Assembly: GCF_964340395.1 (NCBI RefSeq)
Contig: NC_135565.1
Location: 10,272,742 to 10,336,741 of the forward strand
Direction of reading: 5' to 3'
DNA: 64,000 nt
Source of the DNA: Glandiceps talaboti
Lineage: Eukaryota > Hemichordata > Enteropneusta > Spengelidae
Position 1 is the stretch's first letter. Every line of letters starts with the position of its first letter. The notes under the pieces are model-generated. The model ran no database searches, was not told the DNA's origin, and was given only the letters and a program-made list of their open reading frames with translations. Positions 24,841 to 34,175 of the stretch are shown here, piece after piece. The translations under genes and the position numbers were made by a program.

Positions 24841-27800
24841 TGATTGTGTGGATTTTTGTATGGGTGATTGTGTGTTTGTGTGGGTGCAGGTTTGTGTATG
24901 GGTGATTGTGTGTGTGTGTGTGTGTATCTGTGTCTGTGGATGTTTCTAAGTTTGGCATTGTTTAGAATTCATCAACACAAGAGAATCACGTTGTTTATTT
25001 GCAAATTACACCCAGTAAAAATATGAATTTTGGTCAAAAGTCTTACAACTAGAAAACCCTGTTGGTTAGCACAGGTAGATATGGCTAGAAATGATTAGGA
25101 TATTTGCAAAGGTGTCTAGCTGTGATACTGTATCATCAGTATTATATGAACTTAATATGCTTGTTAGTATTTAGAACTGTCAGGTAAGCATGATTTAGCT
25201 TTATCTGTCTGCTTTCCTACTTTAAGTTAGTTTTGCATACGTAAGATTTTTTTGTCTTATACAAGTTGTATTTTTCTTTGATGTGTGTTGTACGTGTAAC
25301 TGTAGGATGAGGAAGCACAGACAGCAGTTAGTAATACACAGCAACGCATACGAGCACTGCTAGATGATGCACTTCCACAAATATCGAACAGTACACACAA
25401 TACACCACGAAATGACTCAACTAGGACGTCACAGGTACTTGTGTGTTATATACAACTTAAATTGCACTGTTGCTATCAGTTGGGGTGTCACAGGTTCTTG
25501 TGTGTTATATACTTTGTTTTGTTTCTGGAAGCTGGGTGTCACAGGTTCCTGTGTGTTATGCTTTTACTCTGTTTATGTAAGTTATGTGTTACAGGTTCCT
25601 GTGTGTTATGTTTTACTCTGTTCTGTAAGCTATGTGTTACAGGTTCCTGTGTGTTACGTTTTACTCTGTTCTGTAAGCTGGGTGTCACAGGTTCCTGTGT
25701 TTGTTACATTTTATTCTGTTTCTGTAAGCTGGGTGTCACAGGTTCCTGTGTGTTACATTTTATTCTGTTTCTGTAAGCTGGGTGTCACAGGTTCCTGTGT
25801 GTTTTTGTAAGTTATGTGTTACAGATTCCTGTGTTACGTTTTACTCTGTTCTGTAAGTTGTGTGTTACAGGTTCCTGTGTGGTATACTTTACTCAGTTTA
25901 TATAAATTGGATGTTACAGGTTCCTGTCTGTTATATACCTGTACTTTGGTTTTATAAGTGTGGGTGTTGCAGATTCCTGTGTGGTATACTTTACTGTCCC
26001 CTTTGTAAGCTGGGTGTCACATGTTCCTGTGTATTACACATTTACTGTTTCTATCATATATTTTATCGTTTTCATCTCAGATACACAAAACATTTTACAT
26101 AATCATATACACATTCAGCTTACTTGAATTTTGTTTTCAGACATACAATTTGCAAATTAGCTATAGGCGATGGACAAACTAAGATGACACAAACTGAAAT
26201 TATTTTTGTAATGTGTTGATGTAAGCTATCATTGGATGTTATAAATTTAACTACACTCACAGTAGGGTGGTATCTCTGATAACAATATCTTCTCAAGTGG
26301 CAACATATTCACCCTCATTTCTGACTACATTATCTTCCAGTTTACACTTTCAGGGACTTTCATTGTTTACATTAGCTTGATTACAGAGTGATTATATTCA
26401 CATAACAAAGGTAAAAATTACACTAGTTTTAGTTTGTGTCTATCTTGTTTTGCCGATAGCTTGCTTTTTGTAGTAGTATCTTCCTAAGTCGGTGTAAGAG
26501 TGGTTGTATGTATCAATTTTGTACAAAGATAACTTTTATATTTCTAATATGTATATTACCTATTTGTTTATTCAGACACATGGACCACCTGTACAACAGT
26601 AAGTCATCATCCAATCATTGTCGAGTGTCATATTTGCATATTAATTAGTTGAGGTCAAAGTTTGCTGTATGAGAATTATATGAGGGGGTGTAAACATGTA
26701 GTGGTGAAAGTTTCAGGGGAAGTAGTCCTTTAAAACCCTTTCATGACTAGAGACGAGTCTTAAATAATATGGGGACCCAATTTATATGAATATTTTCATA
26801 ATTACAATAATATTACTTTATTAGGAAGTAACATTTCTTTAATTCCAGTCTAAAATGAAGTTGATATATGCCAAAAACTTACATAAAACAAGAATTTTGT
26901 CCGAACAATTTTGGCGGGAATATTTTCAGGTTAAGTAGAATGTCATAATTAACATGTCTTGGGGTATATACAAAATATATATCACCGTTTACACGGAGAT
27001 TCCAAAAAATGCACCCGAAAATGCAATGATTTGAAAAAACGAAAAAGGAGTTGTGTAGACAGTTAAAAATTAAACAATTTGAAAATGCGCGCTTGACCTT
27101 GGGAATGATTCCATTGATGACAAACTTATACATAAGCTTAAAACAATAGCATTTGTTTGAGCATGTGCAAGAACATTGTTTTCGTTTTGTTCTATCTTTG
27201 GTGTTCTGCATAAGCGGTCAAAAATGTTTATTGTGTAAGCACTTGAAATGCATTCAAACAAAAACAATATTGATTTTATTTGAAAACATCATCTTTGAAA
27301 TGCAATCTAAGAAGAAAGACATGGAATGACTAACCACATCTCTTTATAGTGCATGGAGGATAAACTAACTTTATTGTACATGTAGTATGTTTTTTAAGTT
27401 AATTTTTACTACGTATGAACAAATTTGTTATGTATGCTTTCACATCACTTTATAAAAACTACAGATCATAGGCTAACAAAAAAGATGTGTTGAAGTCAAA
27501 AAAGTTATAAACTGATTGTATTACAGAATGTCAAGTCAAGAAATTACCAAGTTATTGATTGTACCGGTTACTAAGGTCCCTGACAACGGTGGAGGTGTGG
27601 TTTGGAATACTTATGATGCATTGGATGAAATAGACAGAATGTCAGGAAATCAGAAACCAGTAAGTAAATATCAATTTTTGATAGAAAAACAAAATGAACT
27701 TGACTCATGTAGAGAAACAAAATTACCTTGAAATCAGAAGCCAGTAAATATCAATTTTTGATAGAAAAACAAAATGAACTTAACTCATGTAGAGAAACAA

Positions 27801-28634
27801 AATTACCTTGACCTGTGTATTCAAATGGTGTTCTGTACACTGTAAGTGTAAAATTAGTCAGTAATAATTGTTAACAGTTACTAATACAAGTACTAAGTCA
27901 GTAATGTGTTTTGTCTGCCATGTAATGATAATAATTATCTCTCCTGTCATCTTATCTTGACTTGATAGGGTCAACAGCTTCCAAGACAACTCACTCCAAT
28001 TCCACCTGTTACTGTCCAATCACCAAGGACAGGTACTTTACTGACTTTACAAGAGAGTGAACCACCCCAGACAAATATCAAGAAACCTAAACTAATGCCA
28101 TGGGAGAAGAGAAATTATAATACACCATACAATTCTCATACTAAGCCACTTACTATTAGTCAATTGCATGTCACACCTGGTAACAGAAGTAAAGATGCAA
28201 ATCTTGCCACCACACCTGGTGATGGAAGTGACCCAGGGGAATTATCAAGCCCTCAGATGACTGACAGTTTGGAAATGGGTACTAAGTGGGCTGAGCCAGC
28301 GTTTCTGAACTCATTGGACAGTGGTAGTGCTGGGTCTACAGCTCATTCTGGTAATAAAATCAATCCAGTACCTAATTTGTGTTGGTCTCTAAATGATACA
28401 ACTCCAGGAAATGAGATACAGGAGACTAAGACACCAAGGGAACATGTTGAACTTGATATGCTTTCCAGTTCCAAACTTGAAAGAAAAGTTGGAAAACCTA
28501 CGGAGGACGACTTTGATGAGATGGACGTCGCAAATGCTGTGAAAACGGGAGAGAATCCACAACCACTTATTCGTACTATCAGAGAAGAATTACTACGACT
28601 ACAAAGACGTGGTAATCCTGTCACAGAACTTTGA
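12929..28634 (+). CDS. KIAA1549-like (UPF0606) single-pass membrane protein, 13 coding exons
   Basis: Joined exons: 12929-13049, 17178-17666, 18468-18676, 20132-20312, 21172-21365, 21814-21932, 22788-23025, 23916-24046, 24585-24636, 25306-25434, 26576-26598, 27527-27659, 27969-28634. All have GT/AG borders and compatible phases, giving about 894 residues and a TGA stop. Order in the protein: signal peptide (residues 1 to about 25); Ser/Thr/Pro-rich mucin-like stretch (41-203); SEA-like region with a basic RRKKR run (259-263) and an FYV...GYPV block near 295-327; one transmembrane helix (about 352-367) followed by CVCFCCCCL; a basic coiled-coil-like segment ([18 protein letters not shown]); a long polar tail ending [18 protein letters not shown]. 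This order and the GYPV and IREELLRL motifs match what I recall of the vertebrate KIAA1549 family, whose N-terminal mucin region is longer. The function of the family is poorly known. The VTEL end fits a class I PDZ ligand. Confidence 0.78.
14470..14766 (+). mobile_element. 5'-truncated non-LTR retrotransposon in intron 1
   Basis: The frame at about 14,460-14,665 encodes the C-terminal tail of a CR1/L2-type reverse transcriptase: [20 protein letters not shown], then [20 protein letters not shown]. This ending (AP.LWN.LP..IR......FK..LK..LF) is typical of these elements. The 3' end is a (TTGA)n microsatellite tail at about 14,716-14,766, also typical. The rest of the element is missing, so it is dead. 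Confidence 0.85.
14868..15205. mobile_element. MITE family B, copy 2
   Basis: Begins TAAGGCCTAACAAAAAAAAT and shares the inner blocks of copy 1 (CTCAATTTTAGAGTAGGTGG, GATGTACAGCCATTACAG, CCACTATTTCTTGC) before ending near CGGAACCAAACAATTG. It lies in intron 1. Confidence 0.7.
16118..16875. repeat. Minisatellite with GCGCCATCTATAG core, about 14 copies, in intron 1
   Basis: Units of about 55-75 bases carry AGCGCCATCTATAGT, then CAGTCAGCCCATCACATAGC and ATCACAAAAAACTTAT, or a second form with GTGTACATCAAATCAC. The 13-base core is better conserved than the spacers. A single copy outside the array occurs at about 60,986 (CAGCGCCATCTATTG). Confidence 0.85.
17178..17666 (+). CDS. Exon 2: mucin-like Ser/Thr/Pro-rich ectodomain
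   Basis: A 489-base exon between ATCACAG| and |GTAAGT, phase 1 at both ends. It encodes a low-complexity Thr/Ser/Pro stretch ([20 protein letters not shown]) expected to be heavily O-glycosylated, with an NQT sequon. It has no other domain. Confidence 0.8.
17878..18113. repeat. Nested palindrome pair in intron 2
   Basis: The arm at about 17,880-17,942 starts GACCTAAGGGGTTTTGTCAT and ends CAATGCCCCTTAGGTC. The arm at about 18,040-18,105 starts ACCTAAGGGGCATTGATACT and ends AATGACAAAACCCCTAG. The arms are inverted copies of each other, and each is itself a short palindrome. A smaller relative lies at about 35,645-35,705. Likely a foldback/MITE relic. Confidence 0.7.
18459..18676 (+). CDS. Exon 3: SEA-like region with furin-type RKKR site
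   Basis: It encodes [20 protein letters not shown], then a Glu/Arg helix, [20 protein letters not shown] and [10 protein letters not shown]. Two acceptors 9 bases apart (GAATAG|TTATTACAG|TAGC) both keep the frame, adding or omitting three residues; the downstream one (exon from 18,468) is used in the gene model. The donor is CAG|GTCAGT. RRKKR fits a furin-type cleavage motif in the juxtamembrane domain. Confidence 0.75.
18706..19790. repeat. 21-bp minisatellite, about 50 copies, in intron 3
   Basis: Units read TCTATTCTCTCCATGATCTG plus one G, with C/T variants, for about 1.08 kb. The period is a multiple of three, so the array is open in several frames on both strands (18,706-20,119 plus, 18,715-19,782 minus). 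The array starts about 30 bases after the exon 3 donor. Confidence 0.95.
19905..20090. repeat. Second 21-bp minisatellite, about 8 copies, in intron 3
   Basis: The unit is ACACAAGTCAGTCTATTCTC plus T. It differs from the array just upstream but contains the sequence found at the very start of the same intron (GGTCAGTCTATTCTCT). Both arrays probably descend from the intron's 5' end. Confidence 0.9.
20132..20312 (+). CDS. Exon 4: SEA-like domain core
   Basis: Phase 0 in, phase 1 out, with acceptor ATTTCAG| and donor |GTGAGT. Encodes [17 protein letters not shown] and then [19 protein letters not shown]. The V-FYV...GYPV pattern is the part of the protein that most resembles the KIAA1549/UPF0606 juxtamembrane domain. 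Confidence 0.8.
20758..20868. repeat. Three-copy 34-bp tandem repeat in intron 4
   Basis: CTTTTCATGCAAAAGACTCC then CTAGACCAATGA is repeated three times with almost no divergence. Confidence 0.85.
21172..21365 (+). CDS. Exon 5: transmembrane helix and Cys cluster
   Basis: Encodes a short extracellular linker, the helix [16 protein letters not shown], the cluster CVCFCCCCL and then the basic stop-transfer NRKR. Five or six cysteines at the inner membrane face suggest S-palmitoylation. Phase 1 in, phase 0 out. Confidence 0.85.
21405..21640. repeat. Four-copy tandem repeat in intron 5, near the donor
   Basis: Units of about 55 bases carry TTTTTGTCAACCAATCAAAA then TCTTTGTTTCTGT. The first, most diverged unit (TTGTCAACAAATCAAGATCT) starts about 40 bases after the exon 5 donor. 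Confidence 0.75.
21814..21932 (+). CDS. Exon 6: start of the cytoplasmic tail
   Basis: The acceptor ATGTAG|TATCC is the only one that stays open; a nearby ACAG at 21,823 would lead to a stop. Encodes [17 protein letters not shown] and on to DTNVTR. Phase 0 in, phase 2 out. Confidence 0.75.
21955..22145 (-). mobile_element. Probable retrotransposon 3' end in intron 6 (minus orientation)
   Basis: Read on the minus strand: four GACTTT units, then GACGGCCTTGTAAAGTAATA, AACATATTATTGC and a TATTATT tail. The form suggests a 3' UTR and tail of a non-LTR element. No coding part is visible. Confidence 0.4.
22788..23025 (+). CDS. Exon 7: cytoplasmic tail, Pro/Gly-rich
   Basis: Encodes a polar stretch with [19 protein letters not shown] and [15 protein letters not shown]. 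The PPPKQLPP block could bind SH3 or WW domains. Phase 2 in, phase 0 out, donor AAG|GTAAAA. Confidence 0.75.
23054..23525. mobile_element. Terminal-inverted-repeat element (MITE D) in intron 7
   Basis: The left end GGGTGACCAAATTTTTTTTT then CTGTTTCTCATTAC pairs with the right end GTAATGAGAAACATTTTTTA then AAAATAGGGTCACCC (roughly 33 bases, a few mismatches). The body is about 470 bases with a pure T run of about 44 at 23,410-23,453, and has no coding potential. Confidence 0.7.
23916..24046 (+). CDS. Exon 8: basic, coiled-coil-like segment
   Basis: Encodes [20 protein letters not shown] and then [11 protein letters not shown] before an acidic CDDDFDD run. This is a helix rich in K/R/Q that may be a coiled coil or nuclear-localisation-like signal. 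Phase 0 in, phase 2 out. Confidence 0.8.
24585..24636 (+). CDS. Exon 9: short acidic exon
   Basis: A 52-base exon between GACAG| and |GTGAGT. Encodes [17 protein letters not shown]. Phase 2 in, phase 0 out, and it keeps the frame between its neighbours. Confidence 0.7.
24770..24935. repeat. (TG)n microsatellite in intron 9
   Basis: A pure TG run of about 60 bases at 24,779-24,838, followed by interrupted TG/GTGTTTGTG sequence. Confidence 0.95.
25306..25434 (+). CDS. Exon 10: [12 protein letters not shown] segment
   Basis: Encodes [20 protein letters not shown] and then [15 protein letters not shown]. Phase 0 at both ends, so it is skippable in frame. The donor is GTCACAG|GTACTT. Confidence 0.8.
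25425..26045. repeat. Minisatellite built on the exon 10 donor, about 11 copies
   Basis: Units of about 45-60 bases start GTGTCACAGGTTCCTGTGTG and run on through TTTTACTCTGTTCTGTAAGC. The first unit is the exon end itself (CGTCACAG|GTACTTGTGTG). Every unit therefore carries a CACAG|GT junction. Confidence 0.85.
26576..26598 (+). CDS. Exon 11: 23-nt microexon
   Basis: TTCAG| and |GTAAGT bracket only 23 bases, encoding THGPPVQ plus two bases that join exon 12 as a Gln codon. Without it exon 12 would be out of frame, which supports its use. Introns are about 1.1 kb before and 0.9 kb after. Confidence 0.6.
27527..27659 (+). CDS. Exon 12: cytoplasmic tail
   Basis: Encodes [20 protein letters not shown] then [19 protein letters not shown] and NQKP. 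The donor CCA|GTAAGT is duplicated about 86 bases downstream as part of an 80-odd-base tandem duplication (27,645-27,815). Confidence 0.8.
27969..28634 (+). CDS. Exon 13: terminal exon of the KIAA1549-like gene
   Basis: Phase 0 from GATAG|. It encodes 221 residues, mostly Pro/Thr/Ser-rich and disordered, ending in a helix [12 protein letters not shown] and then NPVTEL before TGA at 28,632. The terminal T-x-L fits a class I PDZ-binding motif. No canonical AATAAA was spotted close downstream, so the 3' end is not defined. Confidence 0.85.
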   Translation, partial: GQQLPRQLTPIPPVTVQSPRTGTLLTLQESEPPQTNIKKPKLMPWEKRNYNTPYNSHTKPLTISQLHVTPGNRSKDANLATTPGDGSDPGELSSPQMTDSLEMGTKWAEPAFLNSLDSGSAGSTAHSGNKINPVPNLCWSLNDTTPGNEIQETKTPREHVELDMLSSSKLERKVGKPTEDDFDEMDVANAVKTGENPQPLIRTIREELLRLQRRGNPVTEL

Positions 28635-29960
28635 AAATACAAGTTAGACAAGTCACTCTGAACTTGCTGTCGTCAATTCACACATGCGTGATGAACTTTG
28701 AAAATACAAGACAAGTTATGTTGAACTCACTGTAATGCAGAGCGGTCGACAATTCATGTATGCACACCTCAAGATCCCATGCCATGAATACGTAGACAGT
28801 ACATGTGCTAGGACACTCAAACAAACTGTGTTCCTAAGCAGAAATGAATATGATTACGAAGACCTTTTTATATAGATAAGCAAAATTCAACTTCGGATGG
28901 AAAAGAACGTGTCTAGTATTGCTAATCATGACGCAACGCATTACATTTGTCAACAAACAAGAACACATCATCCCAACATGAGTGATGAGTGACGACAACC
29001 GAACTTGAACCTGATAACAAAGTTTTCTCCAATGCCATCAGTTCATCAAAATTTTAAATATAAATTATTGTAAGTTGTTGGATATTTATCACCAAATTTA
29101 TTTGAACTGAGATCATAAAATGTATTTTAAAAAATTGTATTTTTATATTGTTTGATATGTAGTATGTACATATTATACCTATTAATGTAAATAGTTGTAA
29201 GTTGGCTGTAAACTATGATGAATTAATATCTATTGTTGAAATATTAAGATGTAAATACAAGATTTTTATTTTTCATTTGTTCATCCAATCAGATTGTACA
29301 GTGGGGGGGGGGGGCATAAGCTGAGTTTACAGCTAAAATGATGTAGGTTTGGTGTTTCACTCATGGGACATTAAGTCTTTGACACAAAGATAGATATATT
29401 TCAACTCTAGACTAACAATAACAGAGACACATAAACACAGCAGGATCCTTGCCCCAATCACATTGAACACTGATAAGCATTGCTATTCTTTCGCAGTGCA
29501 GTAGAAACAGGCTTCTAATAAAAACATTACACTTAGTCTTGATGATTTTAATGGCTGCAATTGTTTATTTTCTAACTGATAATCAACCTATCACCTTGAC
29601 TACTTCTACATCCACACTGTGGACGGCACCTATGTAATTGTTTGTTTTGCATCAGAAGTTGTCTGAGGGTGTGTATTAAATGTCATGTTAGATGAGTGAA
29701 ACACCAAGCCTACATCATTTTAGCTGTAATTGGGGTAAAATTTGTGCATATTAATTATTAGGTACCTTTAGTATTCTACTTACCAAAGTATACTTAAACT
29801 TAAAGGAGCACAAGCTCAGTTAATATTTTTGGGGTATAATTTTTCTGGTTCATTTAAAGATACAGTATTCTACTTACTGATGCATACTTAAACATCACTT
29901 GCAATTGACTTAACTCAAACCTGGTATGAATATATAACTTATGAACGATTCCAATGACAT
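28635..29960. other. Probable 3' UTR and intergenic DNA
   Basis: Follows the TGA of the upstream gene. AT-rich, with one G run near 29,305-29,316. No exon on either strand and no repeat family recognised. Confidence 0.5.
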
Positions 29961-30200
29961 AATAAGACGTTTTTCGCCTTGCAGCAGATCTCACGAATTC
30001 TCGCATGAGCATTGCATCCATAGCAACCACACGTGAGGGTGGTCAAGCTGAAAGTGTCTAATGCTTAACAACACTATTGTTCTCAACATCATCGCACGTG
30101 GCCATGGTGAAAGCTTGACCACGAACACGTTTGACAACTGTTGTTGCTAGGCATATTTGCATAACTCGCAAGATCTGCAACAAGGCGTAAAATCCCTTAT
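29961..30200. mobile_element. MITE family C, copy 1
   Basis: Foldback element of about 240 bases. AATAAGACGTTTTTCGCCTT at the left pairs with AAGGCGTAAAATCCCTTATT at the right, and GCAGATCT lies inside both ends. Inner arms (CCATAGCAACCAC, GGTGGTCAAGCTGAAAG) pair with GAAAGCTTGACCAC and GTTGTTGCTAGGC. A second copy is at 41,929-42,180. Confidence 0.75.
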
Positions 30201-30825
30201 TTATGATATGTCTCGAAAGTATACACGGAATCCCTACTATGTAAGCAACTGTTCTGGCAATGCCAGAAGACAATTGTAATGTCATAGAAGACAATACTGT
30301 CACTTTAGCCATCACTTGCTATGAGCAAATTCAGGCATAACATTTAAATCATTCTATGATAAATGTCCAGGAAACCCATACTATGTCACATCTGATTCTA
30401 ACCCCAGAAAGCAATTTTCATTTCCGTCCAAGGCATGCATTGCAACATGCTATGTGACCTATAGTGACCTATGGGACTCAATTTGCATAGCGTGTGCACT
30501 GTTTATATTCTATTTCCCTAGGGCACTATTTAGGTAGCAGGGGAATCCTACCTGTGACTTCATTTGACTTTTGGAAGATTATATACCAGAGAATGTGATG
30601 TGTTATAATAATAAATACATTTATTGATTGCCTGGCATTGTTTTGGACACTAGTAGACGTCATATGTGCTGTTATGTAGCAACAATTTCCCTCTGCTTTC
30701 AGCCTCAGGAAATAGTGTATGTATAATAGCCATCAGGGTAATAGTCGTCTATTATTGCCCTCACAGCCAGGCAATAAGTGTTATATATAAAAGTTAGTGA
30801 AGAATTATTAAAAAGAATAAATAGA

Positions 30826-31160
30826 TGGTGAATGGTTAGAGTGGCCGGCTTGGAATCTGCAGGTTGCAGGTTCAAACCCCATCGATGCAGTTTGTTTCCG
30901 AGTGGCTAAAGTCCATGGGCAAGATTTGAACCATGGCTGTGCCTCAGTCCACCCAGCTGTATAATTGGGGACCTGGTAGGATAGATGTGCTTTAATTCTA
31001 TGCGGTTATAAAAGGCTGCAATGGATTGTATGCTCCCCAGGGAGTTGAGGAAGTATAAAGGGCCAAGCCAGGAGTAATAATTGTAAAACGTTTTGAGCAC
31101 CCTGATTTGGTGGGAAAGCGCTATATGAAAACCAACATTATTATTATTTTTATTATTATA
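30826..31160 (+). mobile_element. tRNA-derived SINE
   Basis: Head with an RNA polymerase III A box, TGGTTAGAGTGG (30,833-30,844), and B box, GGTTCAAACCC (30,869-30,879), about 36 bases apart as in tRNA. A roughly 190-base unrelated body follows, then a tail GTAAAACGTTTTGAGCACCC, GGGAAAGCGCTATATGA and an (ATT)n run. The tail is the kind shared with LINE 3' ends, which would provide its mobilisation. Confidence 0.85.
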
Positions 31161-31169
31161 TAAGGGAAG

Positions 31170-32820
31170 TAGTTGCTTATTTTTGCCAGCTATCACAGGT
31201 CTTGTGAGCCTGTATCCTCGACAAGGTAGAGACACGCGTTCTTCCTCAATTCTAATCCGAATAAATCGATGTGGCAATGTGTATGACTATCCTCCATGTT
31301 CTTTTTCCTTATATGGTAATTTAAATTTACCATACATTTTTCCATGATCTTTTTAGAAGGACATCATTTGTGAGAAATTACTTTTTTATGTACATATTGT
31401 TTGTATAAAGTTTTGTAAAGACAAGATTTGCTTTGTAATGTACTTATTACTTGTTTTTGACCAACTTTCAACTGAATGGTTGTCATTAGTGCAGTAGAAT
31501 AAAGATTTTGACCCCTTTTTCCTTTGCAAAAGGAAATTGCCATTGCAGTGAATGCAGACAGCGCCCTCTTTTGACAGAAATATAAACTTTTTATCATATT
31601 GACAAATATATTTGATATGAGATACCAATACTTACCAGTGATGTCCATGGCATGCCTACCAGATGCATGTAGTATGTGTGAAATGACATAAATATAAGTA
31701 CAGAGCTAGGAATGTAGAATTTTTGCCAGCCTAATGATTTGAAAATGAAAGGATAAGTTTTGCTAATAAATCTGTAATTTTCAGGTGAACATTTTAACTT
31801 TTATTTATCTTTATTAATATGCTAAATTCATTTGATTTAGCTCAGACACTAATCTGTTCTAGCGATTTATGTAATCTTTCAATTTCACCAGTGATGTTAA
31901 GGTGAGAGAGAGACAGAAACAGAGAGACATCACTATCTCAACATCTTCCTTAAAGGAGATGAAAAACTTGTCATCAATGCAACCAAGGGATTATTTATTT
32001 TGTAAGGCTTATGAAAAATTAAACGTTGACTTGAATAATTTAGAGTCCATCTCTTTTTTTTTATGAATGATTTTCACCGTTTTCTCTCACTTCTTTCCAT
32101 TACATTAATATGCATGGCTTTAGTTAAATAATCTTTACTGCCTGGATATGGGTTTTATGGTCCAAGGTTGTATAGCCGAAGGACCCGACTTTAGGAGGAG
32201 GAAGGTGTGCAAAACCCATACCGAGGCCACAAAGGTTTTATCATATATGCCCTGTAATGGCACAGAAACATAATTTGAATCACATAAATTGGCAGTGAAA
32301 TATTTCATTCACAAACACATAAATAGTAAAGAAATTGAAACCATATCACTGAGTGAACAGATATCGATAAGCACACCACTTGCCATATTTGGGCAAAGTG
32401 TGGAAATGATTGCCTGGGGTTGATGTGTGTGTGTGCTCTCCCCCGAACACAATGTTGGGTATATAAAATCTTTTGTAATAAATAGTACACAATTGAACTG
32501 ATCACTGGAACTACACTACTGTAGTACTATTAATAATATCAAAATTACAACACAAAATAATTTGATAAGCTTAGAGCTTTCAGCATCAAACTGTCAGTCC
32601 TGTTCACTCCACGACAGGTGGCACTGTTTATTACTTGCATACAAGGGCAAACTCATAGAATAATAGAAAATGAACAAGTTTATGTTTGTAAGTATTACTA
32701 CTAACATCCTTGTATTTAAGTTTCACTCATTCCAAAAAATACACTTTAGTCACAAATTTAGTTTTCTTTAAATTTTTAAGTTGTTAATGTATAGCATTGT
32801 ATGTCCATTCCATGGTGGTG
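31170..32820. other. No gene seen
   Basis: Intergenic between convergent genes. Both strands read; short frames at 31,364-31,648 and elsewhere show no domain or splice context. Confidence 0.5.
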
Positions 32821-32827
32821 ACATAGA

Positions 32828-33245
32828 TTTGTGTGGTGCCTATGTACTATAGCAATGTTATACATAGTGTGGTGCCTATATAGCTATGTACATACACATG
32901 GTGTCTATGGTAATTTTACAGTGTGTGGTGCCTATGTATGTTGTGCAGTTTCCGTGATGTATATGTGTATATTGTGTGGTGCCTATGGCAATGTACATTG
33001 TGTGGTGCCTATGTCAATGCTGTACATTGTGTGGTGCCTATGGCAACTTAGAGTGTGGTGCCTATGGCAATGTACAGTATGTGGTGCCTATGGCAATGTA
33101 CATTGTGTGGTGCCTATGGTAATGTACAGTGTGTGGTGCCTATGGCAATGTACAGTGTGTGGTGCCTATGGCAATGTTGTTGTACATGGTGTGGTGCATA
33201 TGGCAATTAATGTGTGGTGCCTATGGCAATGTACACTGTGGATTT
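32828..33245. repeat. Minisatellite, about 26 bp unit, about 15 copies
   Basis: GTGTGGTGCCTATGGCAATG plus TACATT or TACAGT is repeated with length variants. Confidence 0.9.
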
Positions 33246-33344
33246 TCTATGTTGATGACTAAATTGGCTATGCAATCTATAGTGTCTATGGTCACCCTAG
33301 TTTATTCTGGGACACACGGCCATCTTGCAGAAATACTATAATCT

Positions 33345-33730
33345 CCACGTAAGTATAATCTAATAAACTCTTACAAGAAACATGGTGCAATGCAATGTCA
33401 ATCATTAATAATAATTATAATACAATACAATAAGTTATCTATGGACGCAATGTCATTAAATATTTATAGGAAAAAAATCTTTGTCATAAGTTAGGTATAT
33501 AAACATCACGTAAGTATAAATTATTCATAAAAAACTCAAAATTTATGTACAGAAATATGGTGACATGCAATATCAATCATTTATGATATAATAATAATAA
33601 TTTTATATAATGCGATACAATAAATTATCAATAGATGCCATGTCATTAAATATTTGGAAAAAAATCTTTGCCATAAGTTATGTATTTTAAGTTTAACATA
33701 ACTTAAGTATAAATTAGTTATAAAAATTCA
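33345..33730. repeat. Two-copy duplication, about 190 bp unit
   Basis: Both copies contain CAATGTCATTAAATATTT (or its ATGCCATG variant) and GGAAAAAAATCTTTG, then CATAAGTTA and AAGTATAAATTA. The start of a third copy (CAAAACTTTTGTACAGGAATA) runs straight into the 19-bp array that follows. Confidence 0.75.
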
Positions 33731-33744
33731 AAACTTTTGTACAG

Positions 33745-34075
33745 GAATATGGCGACATCACAGGAATATAGTGACATCACAGGAATATAGTGACATCACA
33801 AAATATGGTGACATCACAGGAATATGGTGACATCACAAAATATGGTGACATCACAAAATATGGTGACATCACAGGAATATAGTGACATCACAGGAATATA
33901 GTGACATCACAGGAATATGGTGACATCACAGGAATATAGTGACATCACAGGAATATAGTGACATCACAAAATATGGTGTCATCACAGGAATATAGTGACA
34001 TCACAAAATATAGTGACATCACAGGAATACAGTGACATCACAGGAATATGGTGACATCACAGAAATATGGTGATA
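33745..34075. repeat. 19-bp minisatellite with TGACATCAC in every unit, about 17 copies
   Basis: The unit is GGAATATAGTGACATCACA, with a shorter AAATATGGTGACATCAC form. TGACATCA is a one-mismatch relative of the CRE palindrome TGACGTCA. Confidence 0.9.
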
Positions 34076-34175
34076 TTATCAATAATTTATAGATACTATT
34101 GTGGTGATATTGTCAATAATTTATAGATAATATTGTATGTATAGAAACAATGGTCTACAAGAAGGTGGTAATAGT

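Noticed and set aside
30826-30900. tRNA gene candidate
   Set aside because: A and B boxes are present, but no cloverleaf with a closed acceptor stem could be drawn and an unrelated body follows, so it is a tRNA-derived SINE.
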